A stretch of DNA of 64,000 bases. Origin: Pycnopodia helianthoides. Taxonomy: Eukaryota > Echinodermata > Asteroidea > Forcipulatida > Asteriidae. Below, piece after piece: positions 43,276-57,100 of this stretch. Within the stretch, counting starts at the first letter, position 1. Each line of letters starts with the position of its first letter. The notes beneath the pieces are model-generated. The model made no database searches. It was not told the origin of the DNA and saw nothing but the letters and a program-made list of their open reading frames with translations. Made by a program: the position numbers and the translations under genes. Location: contig CM063247.1 in assembly GCA_032158295.1 (NCBI GenBank), forward strand, positions 13,002,399-13,066,398, in the 5' to 3' direction.

Positions 43276-43784
43276 AATACCTCCTCTCATTCCTTCACTC
43301 CTGATTTATTGAATATAAACAAAGACAAAAGAAAACATCATGAATCTTTCTATGTCACTCATTCTGTGATAAAACAAAACAAAACACTACTCTTATTATG
43401 AAATAGATAATCATGGGATCAGTGGTACTACTGGGAATGGATTGAGTAATTAGCAATAAATGGACATTCACCCCCACCTCCTCATATGAAGGCCCATGCC
43501 CAAAATAAATTATGCACAACACACCTGAATGCCTCTTATGCAGACCTACTCCTGGTTATTTATTTTTTTTGTGTTTTTTCCTTCATATTGTGCCAGAGTT
43601 AGAAATTGTCTTTTAAATCATGGCATAAGTTCAAACAAATTCAGTATACAAAAATCAACATTTGCCATGTTTGGGCATATTGTGATGATTATACAGAAAT
43701 GAATGGTTTCTATAGGGTTAAATATTCCATTTAAGTCAAGTTTGACAAAAGGGAAATCTTTACCTACCACATTGCTGCTTAGGA

Positions 43785-43976
43785 AGCTCTTTCTGGGAGC
43801 ACTTCCCGGGGGCTCTTCCTGGAGGCATTTTCTAGGGGTACTTCCTGGGGGCACCAGCTCCCTTGGGCCTCCGCCTGGGGGCACTTCATGGGGGCACCAG
43901 CTTCCTGGGGGACTTTATGGGGGCTCTTCCTGGGGCTAGCTCTTCCTTGAAGCACTTCCTTGGGGCACTTCCTGAC
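43785..43976. repeat. GC-rich minisatellite, ~15-bp units
   Basis: Words 'gggggcacttcctgg' and 'gggggctcttcctgg' recur about twelve times with drift. All frames read as low-complexity Gly/Pro/Leu/Ser; no gene is implied. Base composition stands out from the AT-rich surroundings. Confidence 0.85.
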
Positions 43977-45394
43977 CAAGACCTTCAGTCAAGAGTCGTT
44001 CACCATCATCCTCTGAGGGAGCACTCACTGGGAAGTTGTGATCCCTCAATCCAACTAGCAAAGCGAACATTCTGCTGTGGGAGAAAAAAAAGAACTAGCC
44101 TTGCCAGGACAGGTATTAGTACTTGTCTGGACAGATTTTAGTACCAAATGTAACCTTGCATGTATGACGATAAAAAGTTTTCCTATATACTTTTTAAACG
44201 GAATTGCACAGAGGCCCTCTAGTCAGCATCTTACTGTCAACACAGGTGAGACCTTACCTGATTCACAAATCTAACATTTGTAACCTTTGAGGGAGACATT
44301 TTACAATCCCAAAGTAATAATAATAAATAGTACATACACAGAAGCCCTCTATAGTCAGCATTTTACTGATGATAAAATTTAATTTTCGCGCAACAGCAAG
44401 AGCACAATATTTTAATTCAATGTCAAAACAGAAGAGGCTTAAAAAATCATTGTTCTAACATGTCCTAAAATTGTGAACTTTCTTCAGAATGAATGACCAT
44501 AACAAAGTAATTATAAAAAAGAAGTTCCCTGAAAGAAAAAAAACAGTTTTAAACTTTGATACACAAGCACAAATTACATTGTCACATTTGTGTTAGGAGA
44601 ATAAATTAGACAACTGCACACACCAATCAATACAAATTTATTTCATGGGTGGGGTGGGGTTCGGAGTGGGAGGGTTGACCTGAAGGAAAATTCCTCCAAG
44701 CATTTAACAATTATTGAGGGTGCACTCCTTCACAAAAGATAATTTCATTCAGAGAGCTGTATTACAGTATTAAGGGCAAGACACATTATGTTTGTTTTAT
44801 TGATTCAAACCCAAAAGTTTCTCCTGAAAAGATCATTCCATGGCCATCACCTAAAACTAGCTAATTTCTTTGACCTTCTTCACCAGTCTAGTAACCAGTC
44901 TTATTTTCTATCAAAAGAATACCCCATATATTGAGCAAATTTAAAGGGTCTTTTACACCAATGTTAACAAATGTTGTTTTCAGTGAATACTTTTCAAAAC
45001 TATTTAAATATTGTTATGCTTTAAATATTTTTTTATACACAGCCACAGCTTTCAATGTTATTTTTTATTTTTTTACAGTAGGGGGGCCTACACTTATTTT
45101 CTTTATGTAGGTCTACATGTGGTGTTTGCTTCTTTTAATCAGAAAATTACCAAGCAATATAAAAGTGTGCTTCTGGGTTGTGATCTAATATGCAGGAAAG
45201 GAAAATTACATAAAAATGTGATTTTCTGAAGAATGATCACAGTGTAATAAACATTATATTTGAAGTAATCCCAGTGGGGTACAATTTGAAGAGAGACCAC
45301 TTGCAAACGCCTAAGTCTAGCAGTATTGAAGAGTATATGACTGATAAGCACTGTAGACGCACAAATCAGCGCTGCAAATATGTCACGAAGAATT
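43977..45394. other. Intergenic, nothing recognised
   Basis: AT-rich; a short direct repeat ('acagaggccctctagtcagc' and 'cagaagccctctatagtcag') occurs near 44210 and 44340. No gene is supported. Confidence 0.5.
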
Positions 45395-45431
45395 AAAGCT
45401 CTATGCAGCGGAGAAGTGAAAAATTGAAACG

Positions 45432-45575
45432 ATGGAGTCTTCATTTTGTGAAAAAGATAGGCATAATTCGAAAGAGCTCTCAGATTCTGAAGAAGAAGTT
45501 GAGAATTACATTCAATTTTTTGAAGAAGAATCACCAGGTGATAACAAAATTGATATTGAAGCAGACGTTCGATGA
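45432..45575 (+). pseudogene. First, least-repeated module at the left edge of the array
   Basis: A 47-residue frame 'MESSFCEKDRHNSKELSDSE' ... 'NYIQFFEEESPGD' ... 'IEADVR' ending in TGA. It is colinear with the array consensus (SDAEEEIGFSEEESPCD) but more diverged, so it may be closest to the original exon. It is unclear whether it is translated. Confidence 0.35.
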
Positions 45576-46412
45576 GCACTGTAGGAGACTTCAAATACTG
45601 AAGAAGATAGGCCAAAGTCAAAGGAGATCTCAGATGCTGAAGAAGAAATTTGATTTTCTGAAGAAACATCACAATGCGATAAATATACTTCATTTTGAAG
45701 CAGAAGTTGCATAAGCACCATAGATGCCAATTATTCAAGATAAAGTTTCAAATGAAGGAGATCTCACAGGCTGAAGAAGTAACAAGTAGGCCCTTAATGA
45801 AAAAGATCTGTTTTAAAGTGATCCACATGCTTGAAAAGTTGAAACGATGAAGACTTCAAATACTGAAGGAGATAGGCCTAATTAGAAAAAGATCTCAGAT
45901 GCTGAAAAAGAAATTGGATTTTCTGAAGAAGAATCACCATGTGATAAATAACCTTCATTGTGAAGCAGATGTTGCATTCGCACCGTAGATGCCAGTTCTT
46001 GAAGATAAAGTTTCAAATGAAGGAGATCTTGCAGGCTGAAGAATTTACAAGTAGGCCCTTAATGAAGAAGATCTGTTTTAAATTCCATCCTTTCCAAGTT
46101 TCCGTTTTGTAATGCAAAAGAGGAACTCTTTCAAAGAATCAGTGCTACAATTATACTAGAAGGAGATCTCAGATGCTGAAGAAGAAATTGGATTTTCGGA
46201 AGGAAAATCACCATGTTGTGTAGGGCCTATTTTGAAGAAGATTTAAGAAATTGAACGACACGCTTGAGAAGTTGAAACGACGAACATATCAAATACTGAA
46301 GAAGATGGGCCTAATTTTAAGGAGATTTCAGATACTACAGAGTTAAAGCTCTATGCAACGAACACTTGAAAAGTTGGAACGATGAAGAGATACTGAAGAA
46401 GACGGGCCTAAT

Positions 46413-46655
46413 TTGAAGCAGATCTCAGATGCTGAAGAAGAAATTGGATTTTCTGAAGAAGAATCACCATGTGATGGGCCTATTTTGAAGAAGATCTCAG
46501 AGGTTGATGAAAAAATTGACCCACACGCTCGAAAAGTTGGAATGATGAAAACTTCAAATACTGAAGGAAATAGGCTTAGATTGAAGGAGATCTCAGATGC
46601 TGAAGAAGAAATTGGATTTTCTGATGAAGAATCACCATGTGATGGGCATAATTAG
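46413..46655 (+). pseudogene. Longest clean stretch of the acidic repeat frame
   Basis: Eighty residues cover a 72-bp module, a 96-bp module and another 72-bp module without a stop. CGA (Arg) replaces the usual TGA after 'DPHA', and TTG replaces the usual TAG before 'KEISDAE'. It shows what an unbroken unit would look like. No signal peptide or known domain is visible. Confidence 0.4.
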
Positions 46656-48480
46656 AAGAAGATCTCAGATGCTGACGAAGAAACTGACCCACACGCTTGA
46701 AAAGTTGGAACGATGAAGACTTCAAATACTGAAGGAGAAACGCCTAATTGGAAGGAGATGATCTCAGACGCTTACGAAGAAATTGTCCCATATGCATGGA
46801 AAGTTGGAACGATGAACACTTCAAATACTTGAGAAGATAGGCCTAATTGGAAGGAGATCTCAGACGCTGACGAAGAAAGTGGATTTTCTGAAGAATCACC
46901 ATGTGATAAATAACCTTTATTTTGAAGCAGATGTTCCATTCGCACCGTGCTAGATGCCAGTTCTTGAATATTAAGTTTTAAATGAAGGAGATCTTGCAGG
47001 CTGAGAATGTACAAGTAGGCCCATAATGAAGAAGATCTGTTTTAAATTCCATCCTTTCCAAGTTTCCATTTTGTGATGCAAAAGAGAAACTCTTTCAAAG
47101 AATCAGTGCTACAATTATGCACTAAAGAGTTAAAGCTCTAGGCAACGAACACTTGAAAAGTTGGAACTATGAAGAGATACTGAAGAAGATGGGCCTAATT
47201 TGAAGGAGATCTCAGATGCTGAAGAAATTGGATTTTCTGAAAAAGAATCACCATGTGATGGGCCTATTTTGAAGATCTCAGATGCTGATGAAGAAATTTA
47301 CCCAAACGCTTGAAAAGTTGAAACGATGAAGACTTCAAATACTGAAGGAGATAGGCCTAATTAGAAAGAGATCTCAGACGCTGAAGAAAATTTGTTCCAA
47401 TACACTTAAAAAGCTGGAACGATGAACACTACAACTACTGAAGAAAATAGGCCTAATTGGAAGGAGATCTCAGACGCTGAAGAAGAAATTGGACTTTCTA
47501 AAGAAGAATCACCATGTGATGGGCCTAATTAGAAGGAGATCTCAGATGCTGAAGAAGAAATTGGATTTTCTGAAGAAGAATCAAATGAAGACTTCAAATA
47601 CTGAAGGAGATAGGCCTATTTAGAAGGAGATCTCAGACGCTGAAGAAAATTTGTTCCAATACGCTTGAAAAGCTGGAACGATGAACACTACAAATACTGA
47701 AAACGATAGGCCTAATTGGAAGGAGATCTCAGACGCTGAAGAAGAAATTGGACTTTCTGAAAAAAAATAACCATGTGATGGGCCTAATTGGAAGGAGATC
47801 TCAGATGCTGAAGAAGAAATTGGATTTTCTGAAGAAGAATCACTATGTGATGGGCCTAATTAGAAGGAGATCTCAGATGCTGAAGAAGAAATTGGATTTT
47901 CTGAAGAAGAATCACCATGTGATGGGCCTATTTTGAAGAAAATCTCAGATGCTGAAGAAGAAATTGAACCACACGCTTGAAAAGTTGGAACGATGAAGAC
48001 TTCAAATACTGGAGATGATAGGCCTAACTGGAAGGAGATATCAGACGCTGAAGAAAACGTTGTCCAATGTGCTTGAAAAGCTGGAACGATGAACACTTAC
48101 AAACACTGAAGAAGATAGGCCTAATTGGAAGGAGATCTCAGAAGCTGAAGAAGAAATTGGATTTTCTGAAGAAAAATCACCATGTGATGGGCCTATTTTG
48201 AAGGAGATCTGACGTTAGATGGAAAGATAGATAAAAGGTTAATTCACAATAGTCATCACAGCATAAAATCTGAAATGCAACTATAACATCATTAAAAGAT
48301 AAAACTTCATCTCAGATGCTGATGAAGAAATTGACCCACATGTTGAAAAGTTGGATCGATGAAAACTTCAAATACTGAAGGAGATAGGCCTAATTAGAAA
48401 AAGATCTCAGATGCTGAAGACATTTTTTTCCAATGTGCTTGAAAAGCTGAAACGATGAACACTACAAATACTGAAGAAGA

Positions 48481-50943
48481 TAGGCCTAATTGGAAGGAGA
48501 TCTCAGACGCTGAAGGAGAAAGTGGATTTTCTGAAGAAGAATCACCATGTGATAAATAACCTTCATTGTGAAGCAGATGTTGCATTCGCACCGTAGATGC
48601 CAGTTCTTGAAGATAAAGTTTCAAATGAAGGAGATCTTGCAGGCTGAAGAATTTACAAGTAGGCCCTTAATGAAGAAGATCTGTTTTAAATTCCATCCTT
48701 TCCAAGTTTCCGTTTTGTAATGCAAAAGAGGAACTCTTTCAAAGAATCAGTGCTACAATTATGCACTGAAGAGTTAAAGCTCTATGCAACGAACACATGA
48801 AAAGTTGGAACGATGAAGAGATACGGAAGAAGATGGGCCTAATTTGAAGGAGATCTCAGATGCTGAGAAGAAATTGGATTTTCTGAAGAAGAATCACCAA
48901 GTGATGGACCTATTTTGAAGAAGATCTCAGATGCTGATGAAGAAATTGATCCACACGCTCAAAAAGTTGAAACCATGACGACTTCAAATACTGAAGGAGA
49001 AAGGCCTATTTGGAAGGAGATCTCAGACGCTGAAGAAAATTTGTTCCAATATGCTTGAAAAGCTGGTACGATGAACACTACAAATACTGAAGAAGATAGG
49101 CCTAATTGGAAGGAGATCTCAGACGCTGAAGGAGAAAGTGGATTTTCTGAAGAAGAATCACCATGTGATAAATAACCTTCATTGTGAAGCAGATGTTGCA
49201 TTCGCACCGTAGATGCAGTTCTTGAAGATAAAGTTTCAAATGAAGGAGATCTTGCAGGCTGAAGAATTTACAAGTAGGCCCTTAATGAAGAAGATCTGTT
49301 TTAAATTCCATCCTTTCCAAGTTTCCGTTTTGTAATGCAAAAGAGGAACTCTTTCAAAGAATCAGTGCTACAATTATGCACTGAAGAGTTAAAGCTCTAT
49401 GCAACGAACACATGAAAAGTTGGAACGATGAAGAGATACGGAAGAAAATGGGCCTAATTTGAAGGAGATCTCAGATGCTGAGAAGAAATTGGATTTTCTG
49501 AAGAAGAATCACCAAGTGATGGACCTATTTTGAAGAAGATCTCAGATGCTGATGAAGAAATTGATCCACACGCTCAAAAAGTTGAAACGATGACGACTTC
49601 AAATACTGAAGGAGATAGGCCTATTTGGAAGGAGATCTCAGACGCTGAAGAAAATTTGTTCCAATATGCTTGAAAAGCTGGAACGATGAACACTACAAAT
49701 ACTGAAGAAGATAGGCCTAATTGGAAGGAGATCTCAGACCCTAAAGGCGAAAGTGGATTTTCTGAAGAAGAATCACCATGTGATAAATAACCTTCATTGT
49801 GAAGCAGATGTTGCATTCGCACCGTAGATGCCAGTTCTTGAAGATAAAGTTTCAAATGAAGGAGATCTTGCAGGCTGAAGAATTTACAAGTAGGCCCTTA
49901 ATGAAGAAGATCTGTTTTAAATTCCATCCTTTCCAAGTTTCCGTTTTGTAATGCAAAAGAGGAACTCTTTCAAAGAATCAGTGCTACAATAATGCACTGA
50001 AGAGTTAAAGCTCTATGCAACGAACACATGAAAAGTTGGAACGATGAAGAGATACGGAAGAAGATGGGCCTAATTTGAAGGAGATCTCAGATGCTGAGAA
50101 GAAATTGGATTTTCTGAAGAAGAATCACCAAGTGATGGACCTATTTTGAAGAAGATCTCAGATGCTGATGAAGAAATTGATCCACACGCTCAAAAAGTTG
50201 AAACGATGACGACTTCAAATACTGAAGGAGATAGGCCTATTTGGAAGGAGATCTCAGACGCTGAAAAAAATTTGTTCCAATATGCTTGAAAAGCTGGTAC
50301 GATGAACACTACAAATACTGAACAGGATAGGCCTAATTGGAAGGAGATCTCAGACGCTGAAGGAGAAAGTGGATTTTCTGAAGAGGAATCACCATGTGAT
50401 AAATAACCTTCATTGTGAAGCAGATGTTGCATTCGCACTGTAGATGCCAGTTCTTGAAGATAAGTTTCAAATGAAGGAGATCTTGCAGGCTGAAGAATTT
50501 ACAAGTAGGCCCTTAATGAAGAAGATCTGTTTTAAATTCCATCCTTTCCAAGTTTCCGTTTTGTAATGCAAAAGAGGAACTCTTTCAAAGAATCAGTGCT
50601 ACAATTATGCACTGAAGAGTTAAAGCTCTATGCAACGAAACACATGAAAAGTTGGAACGATGAAGAGATACTGAAGAAGATGGGCCTAATTTGAAGGAGA
50701 TCTGAGATGCTGAGAAGAAATGGATTTTCTGAAGAAGAATACCATGTGATGGACCTAATTTGAAGAGATCTCAGATGCATGGATGAAGACACATTGATCC
50801 AAAAGCTATGCAAAAATTGAAACCTGAAAGTGAAAGACTTCAAATACTGGAGATGATAGGCCTAACTGGAAGAAGTCTCAGACGCTGAAGAAATGTTTTT
50901 CCAATGTGCTTGAAAAGTGGAACGATGAACACTACAAATACTG
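48481..50943 (+). repeat. Higher-order repeat, ~615-bp period
   Basis: The junction 'taggcctaattggaaggaga' starts at 48482, 49097, 49712 and 50328, spacings of about 615-616 bp, and then near 50951. Each unit has the same internal order (72-bp module, long module, 72-bp, 96-bp, 72-bp-like). Adjacent units are nearly identical, indicating recent amplification; the fourth decays rightwards. Confidence 0.85.
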
Positions 50944-51149
50944 AAGAAGATAGGCCTAATTGGAAGGAGATCTCAGACGCTGAAGGAGAAAGTGGACTTC
51001 TGAAGAAGAATCACCATGTGATGGGCTATTTGAAGATCTCAGATGCTGGTGAAGAAATTGACCCACACGCTTGAAAAGTGGAATGATGAAGACTTCAAAA
51101 ACTGGAGATGATAGGCCTAAGGAGGAGACTGAGTTGAAATGCTTCAATT

Positions 51150-54100
51150 GTGAAAACTGAACGAGAAATAAATATGAAGAAGATCTAATGGAAGGAGATA
51201 GGTGAAGAATGATTTTGAAAAATCATGTGAGGGTATTGAAGACTAGATGCAGAAGAAATTTCAAAGTTGAATTGAAGATAAAGAATACAGGTAGGCCAAT
51301 TAGAAAAGATCTAACCTAAATTTGTTAATAATGAAAGGGAACTAAAACATGAAAAATGCCTAATTAAAGTCTAGACGTGAAGTGAAAGTGGATTTCTAAA
51401 GAAGATCAATTTGAGGCTAATTGAAGACAACTGGAATTTAAAAGTCAAAAGTTGAATGAGACTCAATATGAAGAATTGAAACCAACGCTGAAATTTCAAT
51501 ATGCTTAAAGTGGAAGAAACACTAAAATACTGAGAAGTGGAATTGGAAGAGATTCAACGTGGGGAATGGATTTTGAAGAAATCCATGTGAAATAACCTCT
51601 TGAAAGATGGATGAGAGATCCATCTGAAGATATAGTTTAAAGAAGGATCTCAGGCTGAAGAATTTAATCCTTAAGAAGAAACTGTAATTCCATTTTCAAG
51701 TCCGTTTTAATGAAAAAGGAACCTTAAAGAATAGGTCAATATGATGAAGAGTTAACTATGCCAATAAAAGTTGGAACGATGAAAATACGAAGAAGATGGC
51801 CTAATTTGAAGGAATCTCAGAGTGAGAGAAATTGGATTTCTGAGAAGAATCACCAGGATGACTATTTTGAGAAGCAGATGTGATGGAAATGTAAGCCAAA
51901 AGTTGAACATAATTCAAATAGAGGAGATAGCTATTTTGAGGACTAGAGCTGAAAATTTTTCCAATTCTGAATGTAATGAAAAAATCTGAAAGATAGGCTA
52001 ATTGGAAGAGTTAAGCTAAGAAGAAGACTTGAAGAACCATGAAGGGATTTGAAGATGATTGGGAGAAATGACCCAGTGAAATTGAATATGAAGAAAAATG
52101 AGTGATGGCCTAATGGAAGGAGACTCAGAGCTGAAGAAATGTTTTCAAGGAAACTGGAGGATGAAAAAATTAAGATGCTAGGAAGAATCCAGCGTGAAGG
52201 AGAAGATATTCTGAAGAAGACACATGGAAGGCCTAATTGAAGAATTCAAGCTCAAAAGTTTGAAGAGACACAATGAAGACCTATTTGAAGAAGATTCAGA
52301 GCTGAGAGAATTGATAACACGTCAAATTGAAGAGACTCAATCTGAAGAGATGGCATTTGGAAGGAATCCAGAGGAAAATTTGTAAATATGCTGAAGGAAT
52401 GAACACTAAATTGAAGATAGAAGATCTTTAAATCATCCTTCATTCGTTTGTATGCAAAGAGGAATCTAAATATGCTCAATTATGCACTAGATAAGCTTAT
52501 CAAGAACATGAATTGAACGTAGAATACGGAGAAGTGGCTAATTAGAATCCAGATCGAAAATTGTTTTCTAGAGAATACCAAGTGATGGACTATTGAGAAA
52601 TTAATGTGGAGAAATGATCACACCAAAGTAACATGAGTCAATACAAGAGAAGGCTATGGAAGGAATCTCAGATGAAAAATTTCCAATATCTTGAATGTCG
52701 AGAACAAAATACTGAAATGCTAATTGGAAGGAGAAAAATGTTTTAAATCACCTTTGCATTTAGTCTATTGTAAGAAATGACACCTTAAGAATATGAAATT
52801 CAAACTGAATGAAGTCTAAAGCTCGATGAAGAACACTTGAAAAGTGAACGATGAAAAATACGAAGAAGATAGCCTATTGGAAGGAGATCTCAGAGCTGAG
52901 AGAAATGGATTTTTGAGAAGAATCACCAGTGATGGGCTATTGAAGGAGATCTCAGATGTGAGAGAAATACCACCTAAAGTTGAACATGACTTCAAAGAAG
53001 ATACTATTAAGAATCTCGACGCGAAGAAAATTTAATACTAAGTAAGAACACTAATCGAAAAAGCCTAATGAAGGAGATCTCGAGAAAAGGTTCTGAAGAA
53101 TCCATATGCTATGAAGATCCAGATGTGAAATACCAACCTAAATGAAAGATCAAATACTGAGTAGCCTATGAAGGCAAGCTGAAGAATTTAATGCTTGAAA
53201 AGCGGATGAACTCAATACGAAAAGCCTATGGAAGAATCAGACGCGAAGAAAAGGTTCGAATCACATTATAAAAACTTCATGTAGCGATTGATCGCACGAG
53301 AGCATTGAATAATTCAAGAGGATTGCAGTGAAATAAGAGCCCTTATAAGAAGATTTTAATTCATCCTTCAATTCGTTGTAATCAAAGACTCTTTCAAGAA
53401 TCATGACAATTATCACTGAAATTAACTCGCACACACTAAGTGAAGAATACGAGATGCTAATTTAGGAATTAGATGAGAAATGATTCGAGAAGATCACATA
53501 TGGCATTTTAATCTCATTGATGAAGAAATGACCCAGCTTGAAGTTGGAATGTGAACTCAATGAAGAAGGCCTATGAAGATCTCAGGAGAAAGTGATTTCT
53601 GAGAATACAATGTGAATGGTATTTGAAACAATGAGAGGAATGAAATTCAGTGAAGAATAATCAAATAGAAAAGGCCTAATGAAGAATTCAGGAAGAAATT
53701 TGAAGAAAATCACTGTATGGCCATTGAACTGGTGATAAGACATATGGAATAGAGATCAATGGAAAAATGCAGCTAAAGTGAAGATCAACGAGAATAGCTT
53801 GGAAGTCACGAGAAAGATTAAAGAATACAAAATACTGAAAAGTGCATTGAGAGATCAGCTGAAGAAAAGTTTAAAGAATCAGAGCTGAACAAGTGAAAGA
53901 CACTGAATTAGTAGTCTGGAGCAAGGTTCAACTGAATTTTCAAGTAACGGAACAACACTAAAATGAGAAATGAATGAAGAACGATGAAGAAGGATTCGAG
54001 AGAATCATGATAAAACTCATTGTGAAGATTGATCAGTATCCATTTTAAGAAGTTTCAATGAAAGAGAGAGGAATTAAAGTAGTAGAAGAGTGTTAATTCC

Positions 54101-54150
54101 AATCTTGAGCAAAAATAAAAGGCCATGGAAGAGTAACTGAGAAGATTGAG
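51150..54150 (+). repeat. Deletion-riddled block of the array
   Basis: The same modules are recognisable but lose one to several bases every few positions, with few substitutions or insertions. It switches abruptly back to clean repeats at about 54155. This is expected from an unpolished long-read consensus, or from unusual decay. Frames here should not be trusted. Confidence 0.75.
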
Positions 54151-57100
54151 AAGAATGGATGGCCTAATTTGAAGGAGATCTCAGATGCTGAGAAGAAATT
54201 GGATTTTCTGAAGAAGAATCACCAAGTGATGGACCTATTTTGAAGAAGATCTCAGATGCTGATGAAGAAATTGATCCACACGCTCAAAAAGTTGAAACCA
54301 TGACGACTTCAAATACTGAAGGAGATAGGCCTATTTGGAAGGAGATCTCAGACGCTGAAGAAAATTTTGTTCCAATATGCTTGAAAAGCTGGTAACGATG
54401 AACACTACAAATACTGAAAAGGATAGGCCTAATTGGAAGGAGATCTCAGACGCTGAAGAAGAAAGTGGACTTTCTGAAGAAGAATCACCATGTGATGGGT
54501 CCTATTGTGAAGATCTCAGATGCTGGTGAAGAAATTGCCACACGCTGAAAATTGTGGAATGATGAAGCTTCAAAAACTGAGACTGATAGCCTAACGGAAG
54601 GAGGATCAACGCTGAAGAAATGCTTTTCCAATTTAGCTTGAAAAGCTGAAACGATGAACACTACAAATACTGAAGAAGATAGGCCTAATTGAAGGAGATC
54701 TCAGACGCTGAAGAAGAAAGTGGATTTTCTGAAGAAGAATCACCATGTGATGGCCTAATTTGAAGAGATCTCAGATGCTGAGAAGAAATTTCCCAACGCT
54801 TGAAAAGTTGAAACATAAAGACTTCAAATACTGAAGGAGATAGGCCTAATTAGAAAGAGATCTCAGACGCTGAAGAAAATTTGTTCCAATATGCTTGAAA
54901 AGCTGGTACGATGAACACTACAAATACTGAAAAGGATAGGCCTAATTGGAAGGAGATCTCAGACGCTGAAGAAGAAAGTGGACTTTCTGAAGAAGAATCA
55001 CCATGTGATGGGCCTATTGTGAAGATCTCAGATGCTGGTGAAGAAATTGACCCACACGCTTGAAAAGTTGGAATGATGAAGACTTCAAATAGTGAAGGAG
55101 ATAGGCCTATTTGGAAGAAGATCTCAGATGCTGAAGAAAGTGGATTTTCTGAAGAAGATTCACCATGTGAAGGGCCTATTTTGAAGAACATCTCAGATAA
55201 TAATGAAGAAATTGACCCACACGCTTGAAAAGTTGGAAAGATGAAGACTTCAAATACTGAAGGAGATAGGCCTAATTCGAAGGAGATCTCAGATGCTGAA
55301 GAAGAAATTGGATTTTCTGAAGAAGAATCAACATGTGAAGGGCCTATTTTGAAGATCTCAGATGTTGATGAAGAAATTGACCGACACGCTTGAAAAGTTG
55401 GAATGATGAAGACTTCAAATACTGGAGATGATAGGCCTAACTGGAAGGAGGTCTCAGACGCTGAAGAAATTTTTTTCCATTGTGCTTGAAAAGCTGGACT
55501 GATGAAAACTTCAAATATTGAAGGAGATAGGCCTAAGAAAATCCAGGCTGAGAAATCTCAGATGCTGAAGAAGAATCTGGATTTTCTGAAGAAGAATCAC
55601 CATGTGATGGGCCTATTATGAAGAACATCTTAAATGCTGATGAAGAAATTGAACCACACGCTTGAAAAGTTGGAATGATGAAGACTTCAAATATTGGAGA
55701 TGATAGGCCTTACTGGAAGGAGGTGTCAGACGCTGAAGAAAATTTTTTCCAATGTGCTTGAAAAGCTTGAACGATGAACACTACAAATACTGAAAAGGAT
55801 AGGCCTAATTGGAAGGAGATCTCAGACGCTGAAGAAAATTTGTTCAAATATACTTGACAAGCTGGTACGATGAACACTACAAATACTGAAAATGATAGGC
55901 CTAATTGGAAGGAGATCTCAGACGCTGAAGGAGAAAGTGGATTTTCTGAAGAAGAATCACCATGTGATAAATAACCTTCATTGCGAAGCAGATGTTGCAT
56001 TCGCACTGTAGATGCCAGTTCTTGAAGATAAAGTTTCAAATGAAGGAGATCTTGCAGGCTGAAGAATTTACAAGTAGGCCCTTAATGAAGAAGATCTGTT
56101 TTAAATTCCATCCTTTCCAAGTTTCCGTTTTGTAATGCAAAAGAGGAACTCTTTCAAAGAATCAGTGCTACAATTATGCACTGAAGAGTAAAAGCTTTAA
56201 GCAACGAACACATGAAAAGTTGGAACCATGAAGAGATACTGAAGAAGATGGGCCTAATTGGAAGGAGATCTCAGACGCTGAAGAAGAAATTGGACTTTCT
56301 GAAGAAGAACCACCATGTGATGGGCCTATTTGGAAGGAGATCTCAGACGCTGAAGAAGAAATTGGACTTTTTGAAGAAGAATCACCATGTGATGGGCCTA
56401 ATTAGAAGGAGATCTAAGATGCTGAAGAAGAATTTGGATTTTTTGAAGAAGAATCACCATGGGATGGGCCTATTTTGAAGATGATCTCAGATGCTGATGA
56501 AGAAATTGATCCACACGCTCAAAAAGTTGAAACGATGATGACTTCAAATACTGAAGGAGATAGGCCTATTTGGAAGGAGATCTCAGACGCTGAAGAAAAT
56601 TTGTTCCAATATGTTTGAAAAGCTGGTACGATGAACACTACAAATACTGAAAAGGATAGGCCTAATTGGAAGGAGATCTCAGACGCTGAAGAAGAAATTG
56701 GACTTTCTGAAAAAGAATAACCATGTGATGGGCCTAATTGGAAGGAGATCTCAGATGCTGAAGAAGAAATTGGATTTTCTGAAGAAGAATCACTATGTGA
56801 TGGGCCTAATAGAAGGAGATCTCAGATGCTGAAGAAGAAATTGGATTTTCTGAAGAAGAATCACCATGTGATGGGCCTTTTTGAAGAAAATCTCAGATGC
56901 TGATGAAGAAATTGACCCACACGCTTGAAAAGTTGGAACGATGAAGACTTCAAATACTGGAGATGATAGGCCTAACTGGAAGGAGATATCAGAAGCTGAA
57001 GAAGAAATTGGACTTTCTGAAGAAAAATCACCATGTGATGGGCCTATTTGAAGGAGATCTGATGATAGATGGAAAGATAGATAAAAGGTTAATTCACAAT

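Noticed and set aside
45139..45738. 199-residue minus-strand frame
   Set aside because: Antisense of the left edge of the repeat array, with biased composition and no start or splice context.
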